64,000 nucleotides of DNA, from contig NZ_CP011382.1 in the NCBI RefSeq assembly GCF_000734895.2, positions 1,094,700 to 1,158,699 on the forward strand, given 5' to 3'. This DNA comes from Calothrix sp. 336/3. GTDB lineage: Bacteria; Cyanobacteriota; Cyanobacteriia; Cyanobacteriales; Nostocaceae. The first letter of the stretch is position 1, and the number at the start of each line of letters is the position of its first letter. Position numbers and translations under genes: made by a program. Below, piece after piece: positions 1 through 10,741 of this stretch. The notes under the pieces were generated by a model that saw only the letters and a program-made list of their open reading frames with translations, ran no database searches and had not been told where the DNA came from.

Positions 1-310
1 GCGACCGTTTAAAAGCTTTTGTATCCATTGTATCCATGGCTTTTAGTTAAAAAACTCCTCTGTCCCATTTTCTCTCGACGGGACGCTTTTCTCCAATGTT
101 AGGTCAAAGGAATTAGAAATGGATGATAGGGGATGGATAGTAAGTAATGCAATAGTTTTGGATTGGAGAAGGTTCTAAAGCCGAAGCTTTACCTATGACA
201 CTATTTTAGTTGTGTCAGTTCCGCGAAGGGGAAGGGGGAAGGGAGCAGGGGGAGAAAGAGTTTGAGCCTTATTTACTTTTCTTCACATATTTTAGTTGGC
301 GTTGCACCGA
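1..310. other. non-coding start of window
   Basis: No convincing gene is visible here. Short open frames on the plus strand near 210-490 run through low-complexity purine-rich and heptamer-repeat sequence and lie antisense to the GDSL gene, so they are not called. The upstream context is outside the window. Confidence 0.5.
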
Positions 311-380
311 TTTACTTACTTCTTACTCCTTACTCCTTACTCCTTACTTCTTACTCCTTACTTCTTACTCCTTACTCCCT
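311..380. repeat. heptameric short tandem repeat (STRR)
   Basis: About ten units of the TTACTCC/TTACTTC heptamer in tandem. This is the STRR class known from heterocystous cyanobacteria. The tract runs into the 3' end of the leftward hydrolase gene at 365-1276: its last codons and its stop codon are made of repeat units, so repeat expansion has rewritten the C-terminus of that protein. Confidence 0.85.
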
Positions 381-1276
381 AATTCCATTTGACTGTATAA
401 CTGAAGAGCAGAACTCCAAACTAGATACCCTTGGGGACTCAGGTGTAAACCATCGGTTGTCAATTCTGGACGGAGGTTTCCCTGATTATTGACAAATAAA
501 GGGTGTAAATCGAGGTATTTAACTCCTTGCTCAGTGGCGATCGCCTGAATTTTGCGGTTGAGTTGACGAATCCGACTGTTGGGAATTGCCAAAAGTTTAT
601 CCCGTCCTTCCCATGTAGCGTTTTCTGAGGCATGGGGTAAAATCGACTGGATGACAATTTGGGTGTCTGGATGCATCTGTCGCAGTTCCGCCATAATTTG
701 CTGATAATTTTCTAAAATCACCTGATCACTGATACCGCGAATTAGGTCATTTATACCTATCATCACAAAGATAATCTTTGGTTGAGTTTGGTCAAATAAA
801 TTAAGTCTTTTTAATAAACCGCCACTACTTTCCCCGGAAATTCCCTGATTTAACCAATTTTTACTTTCTGGGAGCAATTCTAGAGGGAACCACAAACTTA
901 GGGAGTCTCCTGCCAGAATACTTAAATTGGGTGGACGTTTCTCTGCGGCAATTTTTGCTTCCTGCTTGAGAACATCCAACCATTGTTGGTAATTTAATTG
1001 ATGTTTTTTTACTTGTGTTGTGGGGTTTGTCTGGTTTTGACTTTTAATGCTGGTGATACCAAAAAAAGCGGTCAGACCTTGTTGCCGAGAAAGCAACAGA
1101 ATAACCGCTAATATGAGTATGCCGTTACTCAGCAGTGATAGCACTGCCCATTTGGGAAGGGTGTTTGCAGAAGTTGACACGAGTAGCGAATTTAACTCAA
1201 CCTTTTGAATCAGATTGTAAATCGCCTGGGAGAAAAAAGTAAGGGAAAGATGAAAGGAAGATAAGGGGTAAATCAC
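365..1276 (-). CDS. GDSL/SGNH-family hydrolase, membrane-anchored
   Basis: A 303-residue protein with one N-terminal membrane segment (about residues 43-63) followed by an SGNH hydrolase domain. Block I is visible as GDSLS (Ser125 as nucleophile), block III as GIND (about 174-177), and the C-terminal catalytic Asp-His pair as DGLHLSP. SGNH enzymes hydrolyse ester bonds in lipids, acylated sugars or peptidoglycan; the substrate here is unknown. The domain is probably exposed outside the plasma membrane. It ends in a heptamer repeat tract that supplies its last residues. It lies 31 bp downstream of an ammonium transporter gene on the same strand, but no functional link is evident. Confidence 0.85.
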   Translation of the reverse strand: MIYPLSSFHLSLTFFSQAIYNLIQKVELNSLLVSTSANTLPKWAVLSLLSNGILILAVILLLSRQQGLTAFFGITSIKSQNQTNPTTQVKKHQLNYQQWLDVLKQEAKIAAEKRPPNLSILAGDSLSLWFPLELLPESKNWLNQGISGESSGGLLKRLNLFDQTQPKIIFVMIGINDLIRGISDQVILENYQQIMAELRQMHPDTQIVIQSILPHASENATWEGRDKLLAIPNSRIRQLNRKIQAIATEQGVKYLDLHPLFVNNQGNLRPELTTDGLHLSPQGYLVWSSALQLYSQMELGSKE

Positions 1277-1307
1277 AAATCACTTTCTATTCCCCATTAC
1301 CTATTAC

Positions 1308-2663
1308 CTATTTCCCAATGGAAATGCGATCGCCAAATTCTTCGTTATAAGCTTCTTCACCATGTTCGTTGATATCGAGTCCTTGCAGTTCTTCTTCTTC
1401 TTTAACTCGCAAACCAATGGTGACATCAAGAATTTTCAGAATTACCCATGTCCCAGCAGCTGCAACAATGTAAGCTGTGGCGATCGCGGCTAATTCGATG
1501 AGTAATTCCTGGGGGTTGCCGTAGAGCAAACCATTTTTGGCTCCAGGGTTAATGGTGGTTGTCGCAAACACACCAGTGAGAATTGCCCCAATTGTCCCAC
1601 CCACACCATGGACTGGGTAGGTATCAAGAGCATCGTCTACGGTGACTTTATGCTTGAAGCTGACAGCATAGAAACAAACGAAGGCAGTAATACTACCGAT
1701 TAAAATCGCTGCTACCGCCGTCACAAAACCCGCAGCAGGGGTAATTCCCACTAAACCTGCAACCGCTCCAGTTGCGGCACCGACTGCCGTAGGTTTGCCA
1801 CGGAGAACTTTTTCTAGGATTAACCAGGTTAGTGTAGCGGCTGCGGCGGAAGTATTAGTATTAACAAAGGCTGCTACTGCCAAGTTATTGGCTTCCAGAG
1901 CGCTACCAGCATTAAAACCAAACCAACCGAACCACAATAGACCAGCGCCGAGTAAAATAAATGGCACGTTGTGGGGGGGACTTAAACGATCGGGATAGGT
2001 TTTCCGGGGTCCAAGATAGATTGCTGCTACCAGTGCGGAGACACCGGAACTGATATGTACAACCGTACCACCAGCGAAGTCTAGAGCGCCAAGACCACCT
2101 GTCAAACCGAGAAATCCACCTTGACCCCATACCATGTGTGCTAGGGGACTATAAATGAAAGTTGACCACAATAAGACAAATAGGGAATAGGCAGTAAAGT
2201 TCATCCGCTCGGCGATCGCCCCTGATATTAATGCTGGGGTAATAATCGCAAACATCCCCTGATAAACCATAAATGCTTGGTGGGGTATTTTGGCTGCATA
2301 GTCGCTGGTTTCAAAACCCACACCATTTAAACCCAACCACTGTAAACCACCAATAAACGCATTGCCGGGAGCAAATGCCAAACTATATCCCCACAATACC
2401 CAGGTTGTCCCCACTATTCCCATCAGAACAAAACTCATCATCAGGGTGTTCAGGACATTGCGCGATCGCACAAACCCACCATAGAAAAATGCCAATCCTG
2501 GTGTCATTAATAATACCAGTGCCGCCGATATAAGCACAAATGCCGTTGAACCAGGTTCTGCGGGAGGCGGTGTTTTTGCTGCCTCAGCCAAAGCCCCAGC
2601 CATGGGAAAACCGCCCATCATCACTAGAGCGATGGCTGTTACTTGCATAAATTTCTTCCACAC
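1308..2663 (-). CDS. amt: ammonium transporter, Amt family
   Basis: A 451-residue Amt/MEP/Rh channel for ammonium uptake across the plasma membrane. A cleavable-looking hydrophobic leader (about 1-26) is followed by eleven predicted membrane helices. The twin pore histidines of the family are visible as TVVHISSG and YPVHGVGG, and the cytoplasmic tail has the usual EEEELQGLDINEHGEEAY motif. It sits next to a second Amt gene on the same strand. In Anabaena, amt genes also cluster and respond to NtcA, but I found no perfect GTA-N8-TAC box in the 416-bp upstream gap. Which amt paralogue it is cannot be decided. Confidence 0.95.
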   Translation of the reverse strand: MWKKFMQVTAIALVMMGGFPMAGALAEAAKTPPPAEPGSTAFVLISAALVLLMTPGLAFFYGGFVRSRNVLNTLMMSFVLMGIVGTTWVLWGYSLAFAPGNAFIGGLQWLGLNGVGFETSDYAAKIPHQAFMVYQGMFAIITPALISGAIAERMNFTAYSLFVLLWSTFIYSPLAHMVWGQGGFLGLTGGLGALDFAGGTVVHISSGVSALVAAIYLGPRKTYPDRLSPPHNVPFILLGAGLLWFGWFGFNAGSALEANNLAVAAFVNTNTSAAAATLTWLILEKVLRGKPTAVGAATGAVAGLVGITPAAGFVTAVAAILIGSITAFVCFYAVSFKHKVTVDDALDTYPVHGVGGTIGAILTGVFATTTINPGAKNGLLYGNPQELLIELAAIATAYIVAAAGTWVILKILDVTIGLRVKEEEELQGLDINEHGEEAYNEEFGDRISIGK

Positions 2664-3079
2664 TTCTTTTTGTCTCTCTATACCAAGATGTTTCTTTGTA
2701 ACTACAATATAATGAGTATTCTTTTATACTTTTTCTGTATTCGGATATACTCAAATACTTTTTTGTTTTATCTCAAGCCCACTGTATTAACTTTCGACAA
2801 AATCAATGGCAGAATTTTCCATGGAAACGCCCTGAAAGCTTTTCCGGATAAGCAATTGTACGGACACTATATGGGCTGTTGTTTGGTTGAGGCTTGAACG
2901 CAAAATTAATGTAAGCATCATAGAGCATACAATAGGTATATGATACATTAGCTCTATGAATAGATGTAAATATTGCATAATTTATTCATAAATAGTGCAT
3001 TTAAATAGGAAAAGAGTGGCTATCATGGCAAACCACTCTTCAAAACAAGCTTTAAATTTAGTAGACTCAACTTTCCTTT
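2664..3079. other. intergenic region between two amt genes
   Basis: AT-rich gap between two leftward amt genes. It must hold the promoter of the downstream amt gene. It also holds a hairpin at 3012-3040 that looks like the terminator of the upstream gene. No other structure and no credible small gene is seen. Confidence 0.5.
3012..3040 (-). terminator. candidate intrinsic terminator of the upstream amt gene
   Basis: An 8-bp perfect stem AAGAGTGG / CCACTCTT with a 13-nt loop lies 40 bp after the stop codon of the leftward amt gene. On the minus strand it is followed by TTTTCC and then an AT-rich stretch. Confidence 0.6.
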
Positions 3080-4672
3080 TTACAGGCTTTTAGAAATATT
3101 GCTAGATGAGGGGAAAGAAGAATTGTCACCATCGACATAATCTGTATAGCTATTGTCCTTGAGGAATCCACTGTAAGCTTCCATACCGTGTTCGGCAATA
3201 TCCAAGCCTTCGATTTCTTCCTGACGAGATACTCGAATTCCTAAAGTGGCTTTAAGTAGCAACCAAGCACAGGCACTAAATAGGACTGTAAAGCCGCCAA
3301 CGGAAAGAATACCAATACATTGGGTAATTAATGATTGGATTCCGCCTGTAGTCAGTAAGCCACTGGGACCAACGGGTTTACCAGCTAAATCGAATAACCA
3401 GGAGTATTTACCAGGACCAACAGCAAACAAACCAACGGCAAAAGTACCCCATGTACCACAAACGAGGTGGACGGAAATTGCTCCCACGGGGTCATCAATT
3501 CTCAGTTTGTCGATAAACACCACAGAGAAGACGACGATAATCCCAGCAATCAAACCAATAAACGCCGCACTACCGACACTGACGACAGAACAACCAGCTG
3601 TCACAGCAACCAAACCAGCCAGAATCCCGTTAATAATCATCGACAGGTCAGGTTTACCCAGGTAGAACCAAGCTGTTACGGTAGCTGCCACACCACCGAC
3701 TGCTCCTGCCATATTAGTAGTCAGGGCGATATGGCTAATTGCACCGGGGTCTGCTGCCATCACAGAACCGGGGTTAAAACCAAACCAACCCAACCAAAGA
3801 ATTAAACAACCCAGGGTGGCAATGCTCATGTTGTGCCCAGGGATGGCATTAATTTGTTTATCTTGATATTTACCAATACGTGGTCCAAGAATTGCTGCAC
3901 CCATCAGTGCTGCCCAACCCCCAACGGAGTGAACCACTGTGGAACCAGCAAAATCATAAAAACCCATCCCAGATAACCAACCACCACCCCAAATCCAGTG
4001 TCCGGTGATGGGATAGGCAATACCAACTAACAATAAACTGAAGATGATAAAGTCAACGAATTTAATCCGCTCTGCGACTGCTCCGGAAACGATGGTAGCA
4101 GCAGTTCCGGCAAATGCTAGTTGGAATAAGAACTTGGCTGCTAAGGGGACACCTGTCCAGTTGAGAGCATCAAAAACACCATCGTATTTTTCACCGATCG
4201 CCGGACTATTATCTGCTCCATTCAACAGGAATCCAGATAAACCAACGAAGGGGTTCCCGTCCCCAAACATCAAGCCAAACCCAATTACCCAAAAGGCAAT
4301 ACTGGCTAGAGCAAAAACAATTAGGTTTTTAGAAAGTACGTTAACAGCATTTTTCTGCCGACAAAAACCGGTTTCTAACATACAGAAACCAGCGTTCATA
4401 AAGATGACTAGGAAAGCCGCGATCGCCACCCATAATGTATCAAGAGCTACTTTTAATTCACTGGTGCTGGGTCCTGGAGATGCTGGGGTTTGAGCAACTG
4501 CTGTATAACTCCAAGCTAGAACAATCAATACTGCTATAGGGAAACAAGCTTGCCAGCTAGGAGATAATTTTCGCAATTTTTGAGTCCCGATTTTCAACCA
4601 ATTTCCTAAGGTTGTTGATGGTTCTCGATACTTACTTTTCCTATTCCTCGTTGGCATAATTTTTAGTACCAT
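3080..4672 (-). CDS. amt: ammonium transporter, Amt family (long N-terminus)
   Basis: A 530-residue Amt channel. A basic cytosolic N-terminal stretch of about 40 residues precedes a hydrophobic leader (about 45-61, ending near AVAQ), then the eleven-helix core. Pore histidines are seen in STVVHSVGG and [12 protein letters not shown], and the tail carries the conserved [16 protein letters not shown] motif. It is clearly diverged from the neighbouring amt gene and is an old paralogue rather than a recent duplicate. The start could also be the internal Met at residue 6. Expression under nitrogen limitation is likely from family knowledge but is not shown by a site I can see. Confidence 0.95.
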   Translation of the reverse strand: MVLKIMPTRNRKSKYREPSTTLGNWLKIGTQKLRKLSPSWQACFPIAVLIVLAWSYTAVAQTPASPGPSTSELKVALDTLWVAIAAFLVIFMNAGFCMLETGFCRQKNAVNVLSKNLIVFALASIAFWVIGFGLMFGDGNPFVGLSGFLLNGADNSPAIGEKYDGVFDALNWTGVPLAAKFLFQLAFAGTAATIVSGAVAERIKFVDFIIFSLLLVGIAYPITGHWIWGGGWLSGMGFYDFAGSTVVHSVGGWAALMGAAILGPRIGKYQDKQINAIPGHNMSIATLGCLILWLGWFGFNPGSVMAADPGAISHIALTTNMAGAVGGVAATVTAWFYLGKPDLSMIINGILAGLVAVTAGCSVVSVGSAAFIGLIAGIIVVFSVVFIDKLRIDDPVGAISVHLVCGTWGTFAVGLFAVGPGKYSWLFDLAGKPVGPSGLLTTGGIQSLITQCIGILSVGGFTVLFSACAWLLLKATLGIRVSRQEEIEGLDIAEHGMEAYSGFLKDNSYTDYVDGDNSSFPSSSNISKSL

Positions 4673-5369
4673 TTTCTCAACTATCCTCAGTCTCTATACG
4701 TACAGCACCAAAAGATACACACATCTCAACAGGTAACACACTGCGGTTGAGATAGCTTTGTAATCCGTTGCATAGGATTCACCGGCAACAAACTTACTAA
4801 CTGAATCAATATCAACCTACTACAAAGCAAGGCTAGAGTTACACTGCCGTCCATAACATCTATTGCTTCTGAAATCCAGAGAGCTATGTATTTTTTGCAA
4901 TTTATCTATTGTGTTAGTGAAATTTACACACCTTGATTCGTAGCTGATAAAATTCAGCATCTTCTACAAGACGTAATACTTAGAATCTTGTAAATAAACA
5001 TTCGTGAATGCACTAGCAACATTTCGTTAGATTGTGTATTTTAGAACCCAGAAAGTCTGTATCTTCAAATACAGTTTTTTCAAGCCAAAGCAGATTTTTT
5101 CCTATTGCCAGCCAGTAATAAACCTCGAAAATGATTATTTTGACCGGAAATGTTGCATTTCCCTGACTTTCTCAGATGAGTATGAATTTTTAATAAAAAA
5201 TTTATTTTTATTTTGAAAAGTAAAAAGTACGCATGTGACTTCAAAGTTGCGGTAAATTATCTGGAAAGGTAGATTTTGTAACCAAAGCAGCCGTTCTTAA
5301 TTTTATTTATCAGCTAATTTTTACCATTCAATTCTGATGGGATACAAATATCACTTCGGAATTACATAT
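4673..5369. other. long intergenic gap with no recognised gene
   Basis: About 700 bp of AT-rich sequence between the second amt gene and purE, both transcribed leftward. A 60-codon open frame at 5034-5216 has no recognisable content and is not called. I see no tRNA, riboswitch or repeat. The amt promoter must lie in its left part. Confidence 0.4.
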
Positions 5370-5885
5370 TTACATTTGCTCTAGGTATTTTTTATAACCT
5401 AAATCTTCTAACTTAGTCTGTTTAGAGAGGACAGAATCACGAAGATTTTGGCGATAGTTTTGAACTTGTGCCAGTAAATCTAGATTATGAGTAGCAATAA
5501 TTTGTACAGCTAGAAGCCCAGCATTTTTGGCATTACCAATGGCTACTGTTGCGACGGGGATACCTGCGGGCATTTGCACAATCGAATACAAAGAGTCTAC
5601 TCCTTGGAGATGGCGAGTAGGGACAGGTACACCAATCACAGGTAAGGGAGTTAGGGAAGCCACCATTCCCGGAAGATGCGCCGCACCACCAGCACCAGCA
5701 ATAATGACTTTGATGCCCCGTTGGTGAGCAGTTTGGGCATATTCCACCATCCTTTCTGGGGTGCGATGGGCACTCACGATAGCCACTTCACATTCCACAG
5801 AAAATTCTTCACATACAGCGATCGCCCCTTCCATAGTAGGCAAATCCGAATCACTGCCCATGATAATACCGATAACTGGAGCCAT
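5370..5885 (-). CDS. purE: N5-carboxyaminoimidazole ribonucleotide mutase
   Basis: PurE moves the carboxyl group of N5-CAIR to give CAIR in cytosolic purine biosynthesis. The protein begins [14 protein letters not shown], with the family's GSDSD phosphate-binding loop, and has the SAHRTPE motif and the Gly/Ala-rich [11 protein letters not shown] segment. I start it at the Met at 5885 (171 residues, normal for class I PurE). The open frame extends 19 codons further, but that part is not PurE-like. It is divergent from trpB across a 129-bp gap that carries heptamer repeats. Confidence 0.95.
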   Translation of the reverse strand: MAPVIGIIMGSDSDLPTMEGAIAVCEEFSVECEVAIVSAHRTPERMVEYAQTAHQRGIKVIIAGAGGAAHLPGMVASLTPLPVIGVPVPTRHLQGVDSLYSIVQMPAGIPVATVAIGNAKNAGLLAVQIIATHNLDLLAQVQNYRQNLRDSVLSKQTKLEDLGYKKYLEQM

Positions 5886-6014
5886 ATTTTTTTGACTGAG
5901 GTGTAAAAATGAGTTTACCGGAAAAGCGTAAGCATTCCCCATTACTCCCTACTCCTTACTCCTTACTCCTTACTCATCCCTCATTCCCCATAACCTTCTA
6001 TAATTAAGCCTGTT

Positions 6015-7277
6015 ATGTCTGCAAATATTCAGCCTGTGACTACGACACCCCTATCCTCAAACACGTCCTTCGCCACTCAACGTCCTGATGCCCTAGGTAG
6101 GTTTGGGCGGTTTGGTGGTAAATATGTACCAGAAACTTTGATGCCTGCTTTGGCAGAGTTAGAAGCCGCTTACCAACAATATCGTCAGGAAGCAGGTTTT
6201 CAAGCTGAATTACAAGAATTACTCCGGGATTACGTCGGGCGCGCTACACCCCTATACTTTGCCGAACGTCTCACCGCCCATTATGCCCGTCCTGATGGCA
6301 CAGGAGCGCAAATTTACTTAAAGCGCGAAGATTTAAATCATACCGGGGCACACAAAATTAATAATGCCCTAGGGCAGGTATTACTTGCCAAGCGTATGGG
6401 TAAACAGCGTATCATCGCGGAGACGGGAGCCGGACAGCACGGAGTTGCCACCGCTACGGTTTGCGCTCGCTTTGGCTTAGACTGTGTGATTTATATGGGT
6501 GTTCACGATATGGAACGCCAAGCTTTGAACGTTTTCCGAATGCGGTTAATGGGGGCGGAAGTACGCCCTGTGGCGGCGGGAACTGGTACACTCAAGGACG
6601 CGACATCTGAAGCCATCCGCGACTGGGTGACAAATGTCGAAAGCACCCATTATATTCTCGGTTCCGTTGCTGGTCCCCACCCCTACCCAATGATGGTGCG
6701 AGATTTTCATGCTGTGATTGGGCAAGAAACCCGCGCCCAAGCCCTGGAAAAATGGGGTGGGTTACCGGATATTCTCATGGCTTGTGTGGGTGGTGGCTCT
6801 AATGCTATGGGGCTATTTCACGAGTTTGTCAATGAACCTTCAGTACGTTTAATCGGTGTGGAGGCGGCAGGCTTAGGGGTAAATACAGATAAACACGCTG
6901 CCACCTTGACAAAAGGGCGAGTTGGTGTATTGCATGGAGCGATGAGCTACCTGTTGCAAGATGAAGATGGACAGGTGATTGAACCCCATTCTATCAGTGC
7001 TGGTTTAGATTATCCCGGTGTGGGACCAGAACACAGCTATTTTAAAGAGATGGGAAGAGCAGAGTATTATGGTGTGACTGATGAGGAAGCATTGGCTGCC
7101 TTCCAAAGATTATCGCGTTTAGAAGGGATTATTCCGGCTTTGGAAACTGCTCACGCGATCGCCTACCTAGAAACCCTCTGTCCCCAGTTAACGGGAAATC
7201 CTCGCCTGATTATCAACTGTTCTGGCAGAGGTGACAAGGATGTGCAGACTGTGGCGAAGTTTTTGAATCCTCAATAG
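6015..7277 (+). CDS. trpB: tryptophan synthase beta chain
   Basis: A 420-residue TrpB that condenses indole and serine to tryptophan using pyridoxal phosphate. The cofactor lysine is Lys114 in HTGAHKINN, and the phosphate-binding loop is seen as [10 protein letters not shown]. The first 25 residues are a poorly conserved leader, common in cyanobacterial TrpB. It stands alone: the trp partner genes are not in this window, and the gene is divergent from purE. Length and motifs are complete. Confidence 0.98.
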   Translation: MSANIQPVTTTPLSSNTSFATQRPDALGRFGRFGGKYVPETLMPALAELEAAYQQYRQEAGFQAELQELLRDYVGRATPLYFAERLTAHYARPDGTGAQIYLKREDLNHTGAHKINNALGQVLLAKRMGKQRIIAETGAGQHGVATATVCARFGLDCVIYMGVHDMERQALNVFRMRLMGAEVRPVAAGTGTLKDATSEAIRDWVTNVESTHYILGSVAGPHPYPMMVRDFHAVIGQETRAQALEKWGGLPDILMACVGGGSNAMGLFHEFVNEPSVRLIGVEAAGLGVNTDKHAATLTKGRVGVLHGAMSYLLQDEDGQVIEPHSISAGLDYPGVGPEHSYFKEMGRAEYYGVTDEEALAAFQRLSRLEGIIPALETAHAIAYLETLCPQLTGNPRLIINCSGRGDKDVQTVAKFLNPQ

Positions 7278-7320
7278 GTAAAGTCTCAAGTCTCTGCCAA
7301 AAATGATAGAAATGCAATTT

Positions 7321-7350
7321 TTCAGAGAGAGCACCTTAACTCCCTCTGAA
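7321..7350. terminator. hairpin between trpB and a convergent gene
   Basis: An 11-bp stem with one mismatch (TTCAGAGAGAG / CTCCCTCTGAA) and an 8-nt loop sits 43 bp after trpB and 75 bp after the stop of the convergent acetyltransferase gene. It lacks a clear T-run, so a terminator role is only suggested. Confidence 0.35.
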
Positions 7351-7424
7351 TAGATTGCGACTAGATTATGATTTCAGTTAAGTACAGCTTTGACTCCAGG
7401 ATAATCAGGGGGAGAGGTTTACCC

Positions 7425-8447
7425 CTAAGGAGCAACTAAGCTCTTCACAGAATTGACAATACCTCTTGTTTGATTCCGTAAATTGCGTACAGTTGTAATC
7501 ACCGAGGGAATTTCCGCATAACCATGATTCACAACGGTATTCGCATTGGATAATCGCTGCTTATAGTTATCCTCACCAGCACCTAAATCAATATAGCTGA
7601 TTCCCTGGGAAGACGCATATTCAAGAGTTTTCATCAGTAGAATCATTCCTGGAGAGTACTTATAGAAGTCCTGATTGTAACTACAAAATGAAGAATGAAA
7701 TGCCGCATGGGAACGCATACCAAAATCCATTGCTGCTATTTCATCACCCACATATAAAACCGACAGCATACCTCCAAAATCTTTTGTTTGGGTAGCGTGT
7801 AGTTGTTCAACAATTTGAGTAATCCAAGCTATCTGAAAACGGTCATAAGTATTAATACGATTATAATACTCAGATTTCCATTTCATTAACAATTTCAATG
7901 CTGAAGTATCCGCAACATGGGATTCAAAACGAACCTTACCTACTTCTCGCTCAAATTTACGCAATTTTTTGATAGTTTTTTGAACCCAATTTGATTCCTG
8001 ACTTTGTTGATTTACATAAGCATCATAGCCAGCAGATACATCAATTAAATAGGTGACTTCTTCCCTCATTTTATGGAATTGCTCCTCCCGAAGGAGTTGT
8101 TTTGGCATATTACAAAAGTTCCAAACCTTGAGGTTACAAGCTTCAACTAACTCTCGTACATCTAAATTAAAGCCTGATTTGAGTACTAATGTTTGATAGT
8201 CGGCAATTTCCCAAGCAATCGGTTGAGCAATGGGCCAATTCGTCTTCTCAAAAGGGAAAAATCCTACAATTTCACCGGCATTCTTGATAATCGCAACAGA
8301 TACATTACTTCTCACCTTAGCAACCATTGATGTGTATTCTGAAGAGAAATAAGGACTATACAAAAGGGGATTATTTTTTTGTAAATCTGACCATGCGAAT
8401 AGATGTTCTGCTGTAAGTTTATCCGCAGAAATAACTTGAATATTCAT
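7425..8447 (-). CDS. CelD/FemAB-like GNAT acetyltransferase
   Basis: A 340-residue protein of the Acetyltransf_6 type (CelD/BcsL, also likened to FemAB). The C-terminal GNAT fold shows LYVGDEIAAMDFG, the segment SSFCSYNQDFYKYSPGM, and YIDLGAGEDNYKQR, which is characteristic of this family. Such proteins often act on exopolysaccharide or cell-surface molecules; the substrate here is unknown. It has a close paralogue at 9239-10261 of exactly the same length, so the two are a tandem duplication with later divergence. No membrane segment or signal peptide is seen. Confidence 0.8.
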   Translation of the reverse strand: MNIQVISADKLTAEHLFAWSDLQKNNPLLYSPYFSSEYTSMVAKVRSNVSVAIIKNAGEIVGFFPFEKTNWPIAQPIAWEIADYQTLVLKSGFNLDVRELVEACNLKVWNFCNMPKQLLREEQFHKMREEVTYLIDVSAGYDAYVNQQSQESNWVQKTIKKLRKFEREVGKVRFESHVADTSALKLLMKWKSEYYNRINTYDRFQIAWITQIVEQLHATQTKDFGGMLSVLYVGDEIAAMDFGMRSHAAFHSSFCSYNQDFYKYSPGMILLMKTLEYASSQGISYIDLGAGEDNYKQRLSNANTVVNHGYAEIPSVITTVRNLRNQTRGIVNSVKSLVAP

Positions 8448-9238
8448 AGTAATAAATAATGGCGCTACGTTTAGGGAATTACTGTAAACAGTATAAGAGT
8501 TAACTATTTTCTTTTTGGTAAAGTTGTAATGTAGTTTTCCGTATTATTTGGCACATTAAATTAAAGTAAATATAAATAAAGTATTTCACCTTCGTGATAG
8601 TTACTAGAGGCAATCACAATCATAGATTTATATCTATAATTTTCGCATTTAAATTTTGCTAGTACGTATTTTGTACGGGCATTCGGTGCGCTATAAAACA
8701 CGTACTAACACACCCTGCTAGCGTGACAAGACTAAAATGTTGTAACAATAAATGTTTGTAGTTGCGCTTTAGCGCCTTTTAGAAATCTAATGCATTATTT
8801 TATCTGTGTCAGTCCACCAGAATAGGAAATTTATTTCAAATATTAAATTATTATTATCAGAGAATATTGGAAAAGTTTTTGAAGGTATGATTATCCACTC
8901 TATAGACGTTTCTGTGGTTTCCCGTAGGATGTAGAGTTTTACGAAACGTTCCTCAGCATGACACCTAACACGGTTTGTGATTTAGCACCTTCTCAACTCG
9001 AAATCACATGGGTATTCTCATAGCTACCTATTGAAATAAAATAATCCTCTAAGGTTTACCCCAGAGGACTATCTTATATATGGTATTTGTTTGGTAGATG
9101 ATGACAAAATGTTATGTCGAATATACATTCAAGTCTATTCCCTGTAATCAAAGACTTGCTAATTATGCAGAAATTACACCAAATGACTGGAGATAATTAA
9201 AATGACAGTCAAAACTTCTATCGCAGTTGCCACTTTTC
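8448..9238. other. intergenic spacer between paralogous acetyltransferase genes
   Basis: About 790 bp without a credible gene. It contains a small imperfect hairpin at 8660-8707 and a short stem (TCCTCT / AGAGGA) at 9045-9068 that may terminate the gene at 9239-10261. The promoter of the gene ending at 7425 must lie at its left edge. Confidence 0.4.
8660..8707. repeat. small imperfect hairpin element
   Basis: The arms TAGTACGTATTTTGTA and TATAAAACACGTACTA pair with few mismatches around a 16-nt GC-rich loop. The size and form resemble the small dispersed repeats of Nostoc-type genomes. No second copy was found in this window. Confidence 0.4.
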
Positions 9239-10261
9239 TTACGCAGTAACTAAAGTTTTAACAGAATTGAGCATTTCCATGCTACGATTTCGCAAATTGC
9301 GCACTGTTGTAATCACTGATGGTATTTCTATATAACCATGGCATATGGTAATTGAATTATTTGCCACCCGCTCTTTATAGTTATCAGTTCCGGCACCAAT
9401 GTCAATATGTTTCATTCCTTGGGAAGCAACATATTCAATAATTTTTAACTGCAAAATCATCCCTGGTGAATATTTGTAGAAATCTTGATTATAAATACTA
9501 AACCAGGAGTGTAAGACAGAAGGGGTACGCATACCAAATTCTATTCCAGCAACTTGATCGCCTATATATAATGCTGAGAGCATACCCTCAAATCTTTCAT
9601 TTCGGGTAGCATAGACTTTCTCGACTACTTGTTTTAACCAATCTATCTGAAAACGATCATAGGTGTTCATACGAGCATATTGCTCAGATTTCCAACGCAT
9701 CATTAAATTGAGAACTGACTCATCATCAAGTTGGGGTACAAAGCGAATTTCACCGAGATCTCGCTCTACCTTTCGCATCATTTTAATGGTTTTTTTTATC
9801 CAGTCGGAGCGCAGATTCCGCTCTTCTATATAGGAATCATACCCGGCGGATACATCAATTATATAAGATGGTTCTTCCCTTAATTTATGGAATTGCTGTT
9901 CAGGTAAGATAGTATTGGGCATATTACAAAAGTTCCAAATCTTGAGATTGCAACTTTCAACAAATTCCCTGATATCAAAATTAAAACCTGATTTTAAAAC
10001 TAAGGTTTGGTAGTCGGCAATTTGCCAAGCAACAGGTCGAGCAATGGGCCAACTATTTTTTTCAAAAGGGAAAAAACCGACAATTTCTCCTGCATCTTTA
10101 ATGATGGCAACTAAGACATCACCTTTTGCTTCTGCAACTATAGATGTATATTCTGGAGAGAAGTAAGGACTACCTAAAAGGGGATTATTTTGCTGTATAT
10201 ATGACCATACGGACAAATGTTCTTTTGTTAACTTATCAGCAGATATAATTTGAATATCCAT
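9239..10261 (-). CDS. CelD/FemAB-like GNAT acetyltransferase (paralogue)
   Basis: 340 residues, collinear with the protein at 7425-8447 from the first residue to the last (both begin M-I-Q-ISADKLT and end TTVRNLRN-x-SVK-LV). Conserved segments include YNQDFYKYSPGMIL and IDIGAGTDNYKER. The function is probably acyl transfer to a surface or small-molecule substrate, as for its paralogue. The two genes are separated by a 790-bp spacer and each has its own upstream region, so they need not be one operon. Confidence 0.8.
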   Translation of the reverse strand: MDIQIISADKLTKEHLSVWSYIQQNNPLLGSPYFSPEYTSIVAEAKGDVLVAIIKDAGEIVGFFPFEKNSWPIARPVAWQIADYQTLVLKSGFNFDIREFVESCNLKIWNFCNMPNTILPEQQFHKLREEPSYIIDVSAGYDSYIEERNLRSDWIKKTIKMMRKVERDLGEIRFVPQLDDESVLNLMMRWKSEQYARMNTYDRFQIDWLKQVVEKVYATRNERFEGMLSALYIGDQVAGIEFGMRTPSVLHSWFSIYNQDFYKYSPGMILQLKIIEYVASQGMKHIDIGAGTDNYKERVANNSITICHGYIEIPSVITTVRNLRNRSMEMLNSVKTLVTA

Positions 10262-10741
10262 GGTTGCAGATACTTATGTCGATTGTAGTAATTACTGTCT
10301 AAAGTATAGATTTCCACTAGGGATAACTGATAAATTTGTCATGTAATCTTCAGTACGATTAACTACTTTTTTGTTAAGGTAAGATGAAGCATAGAGAATA
10401 ATGATGCAATGCATTGTAATCCATCTATGGATAACTCCAACGCCAAAGGAATTATGAAATTATTGAGCGTAAGTTTCTATGAATAGCTGAACTGACATAG
10501 ATAAATCCTTGGGGAAGGGTGCAAATATTTGCTTCAAGGAGATAAAAACTAGATAGAGTTTGTTGCAGAAGATTGGAAGGTGACTCATGGTTGAGATACG
10601 GATGCCAATCCAGTTTCTATCTTCTTCCTTTATCTAACTGCTTAAAAGATAAATTAAAGCCCCTCCTCGGACATTTGAGGAGAGGTAATGACAAGTCTCA
10701 GTCAAGCTATAAAATCAAATTTAGTGCAAATCTAAATTTAT
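10262..10741. other. intergenic region, no recognised gene
   Basis: AT-rich sequence upstream of the leftward acetyltransferase gene. A CTCCTC / GAGGAG stem with an 8-nt loop is present at 10663-10682 without a T-run. A 60-codon open frame at 10573-10755 runs into the MITE-like arm and has no recognisable content, so it is not called. Confidence 0.4.

Noticed and set aside
2664..3079. NtcA-binding box (GTA-N8-TAC) upstream of amt
   Set aside because: Several near matches were checked, but none has the exact spacing, so no site is claimed.
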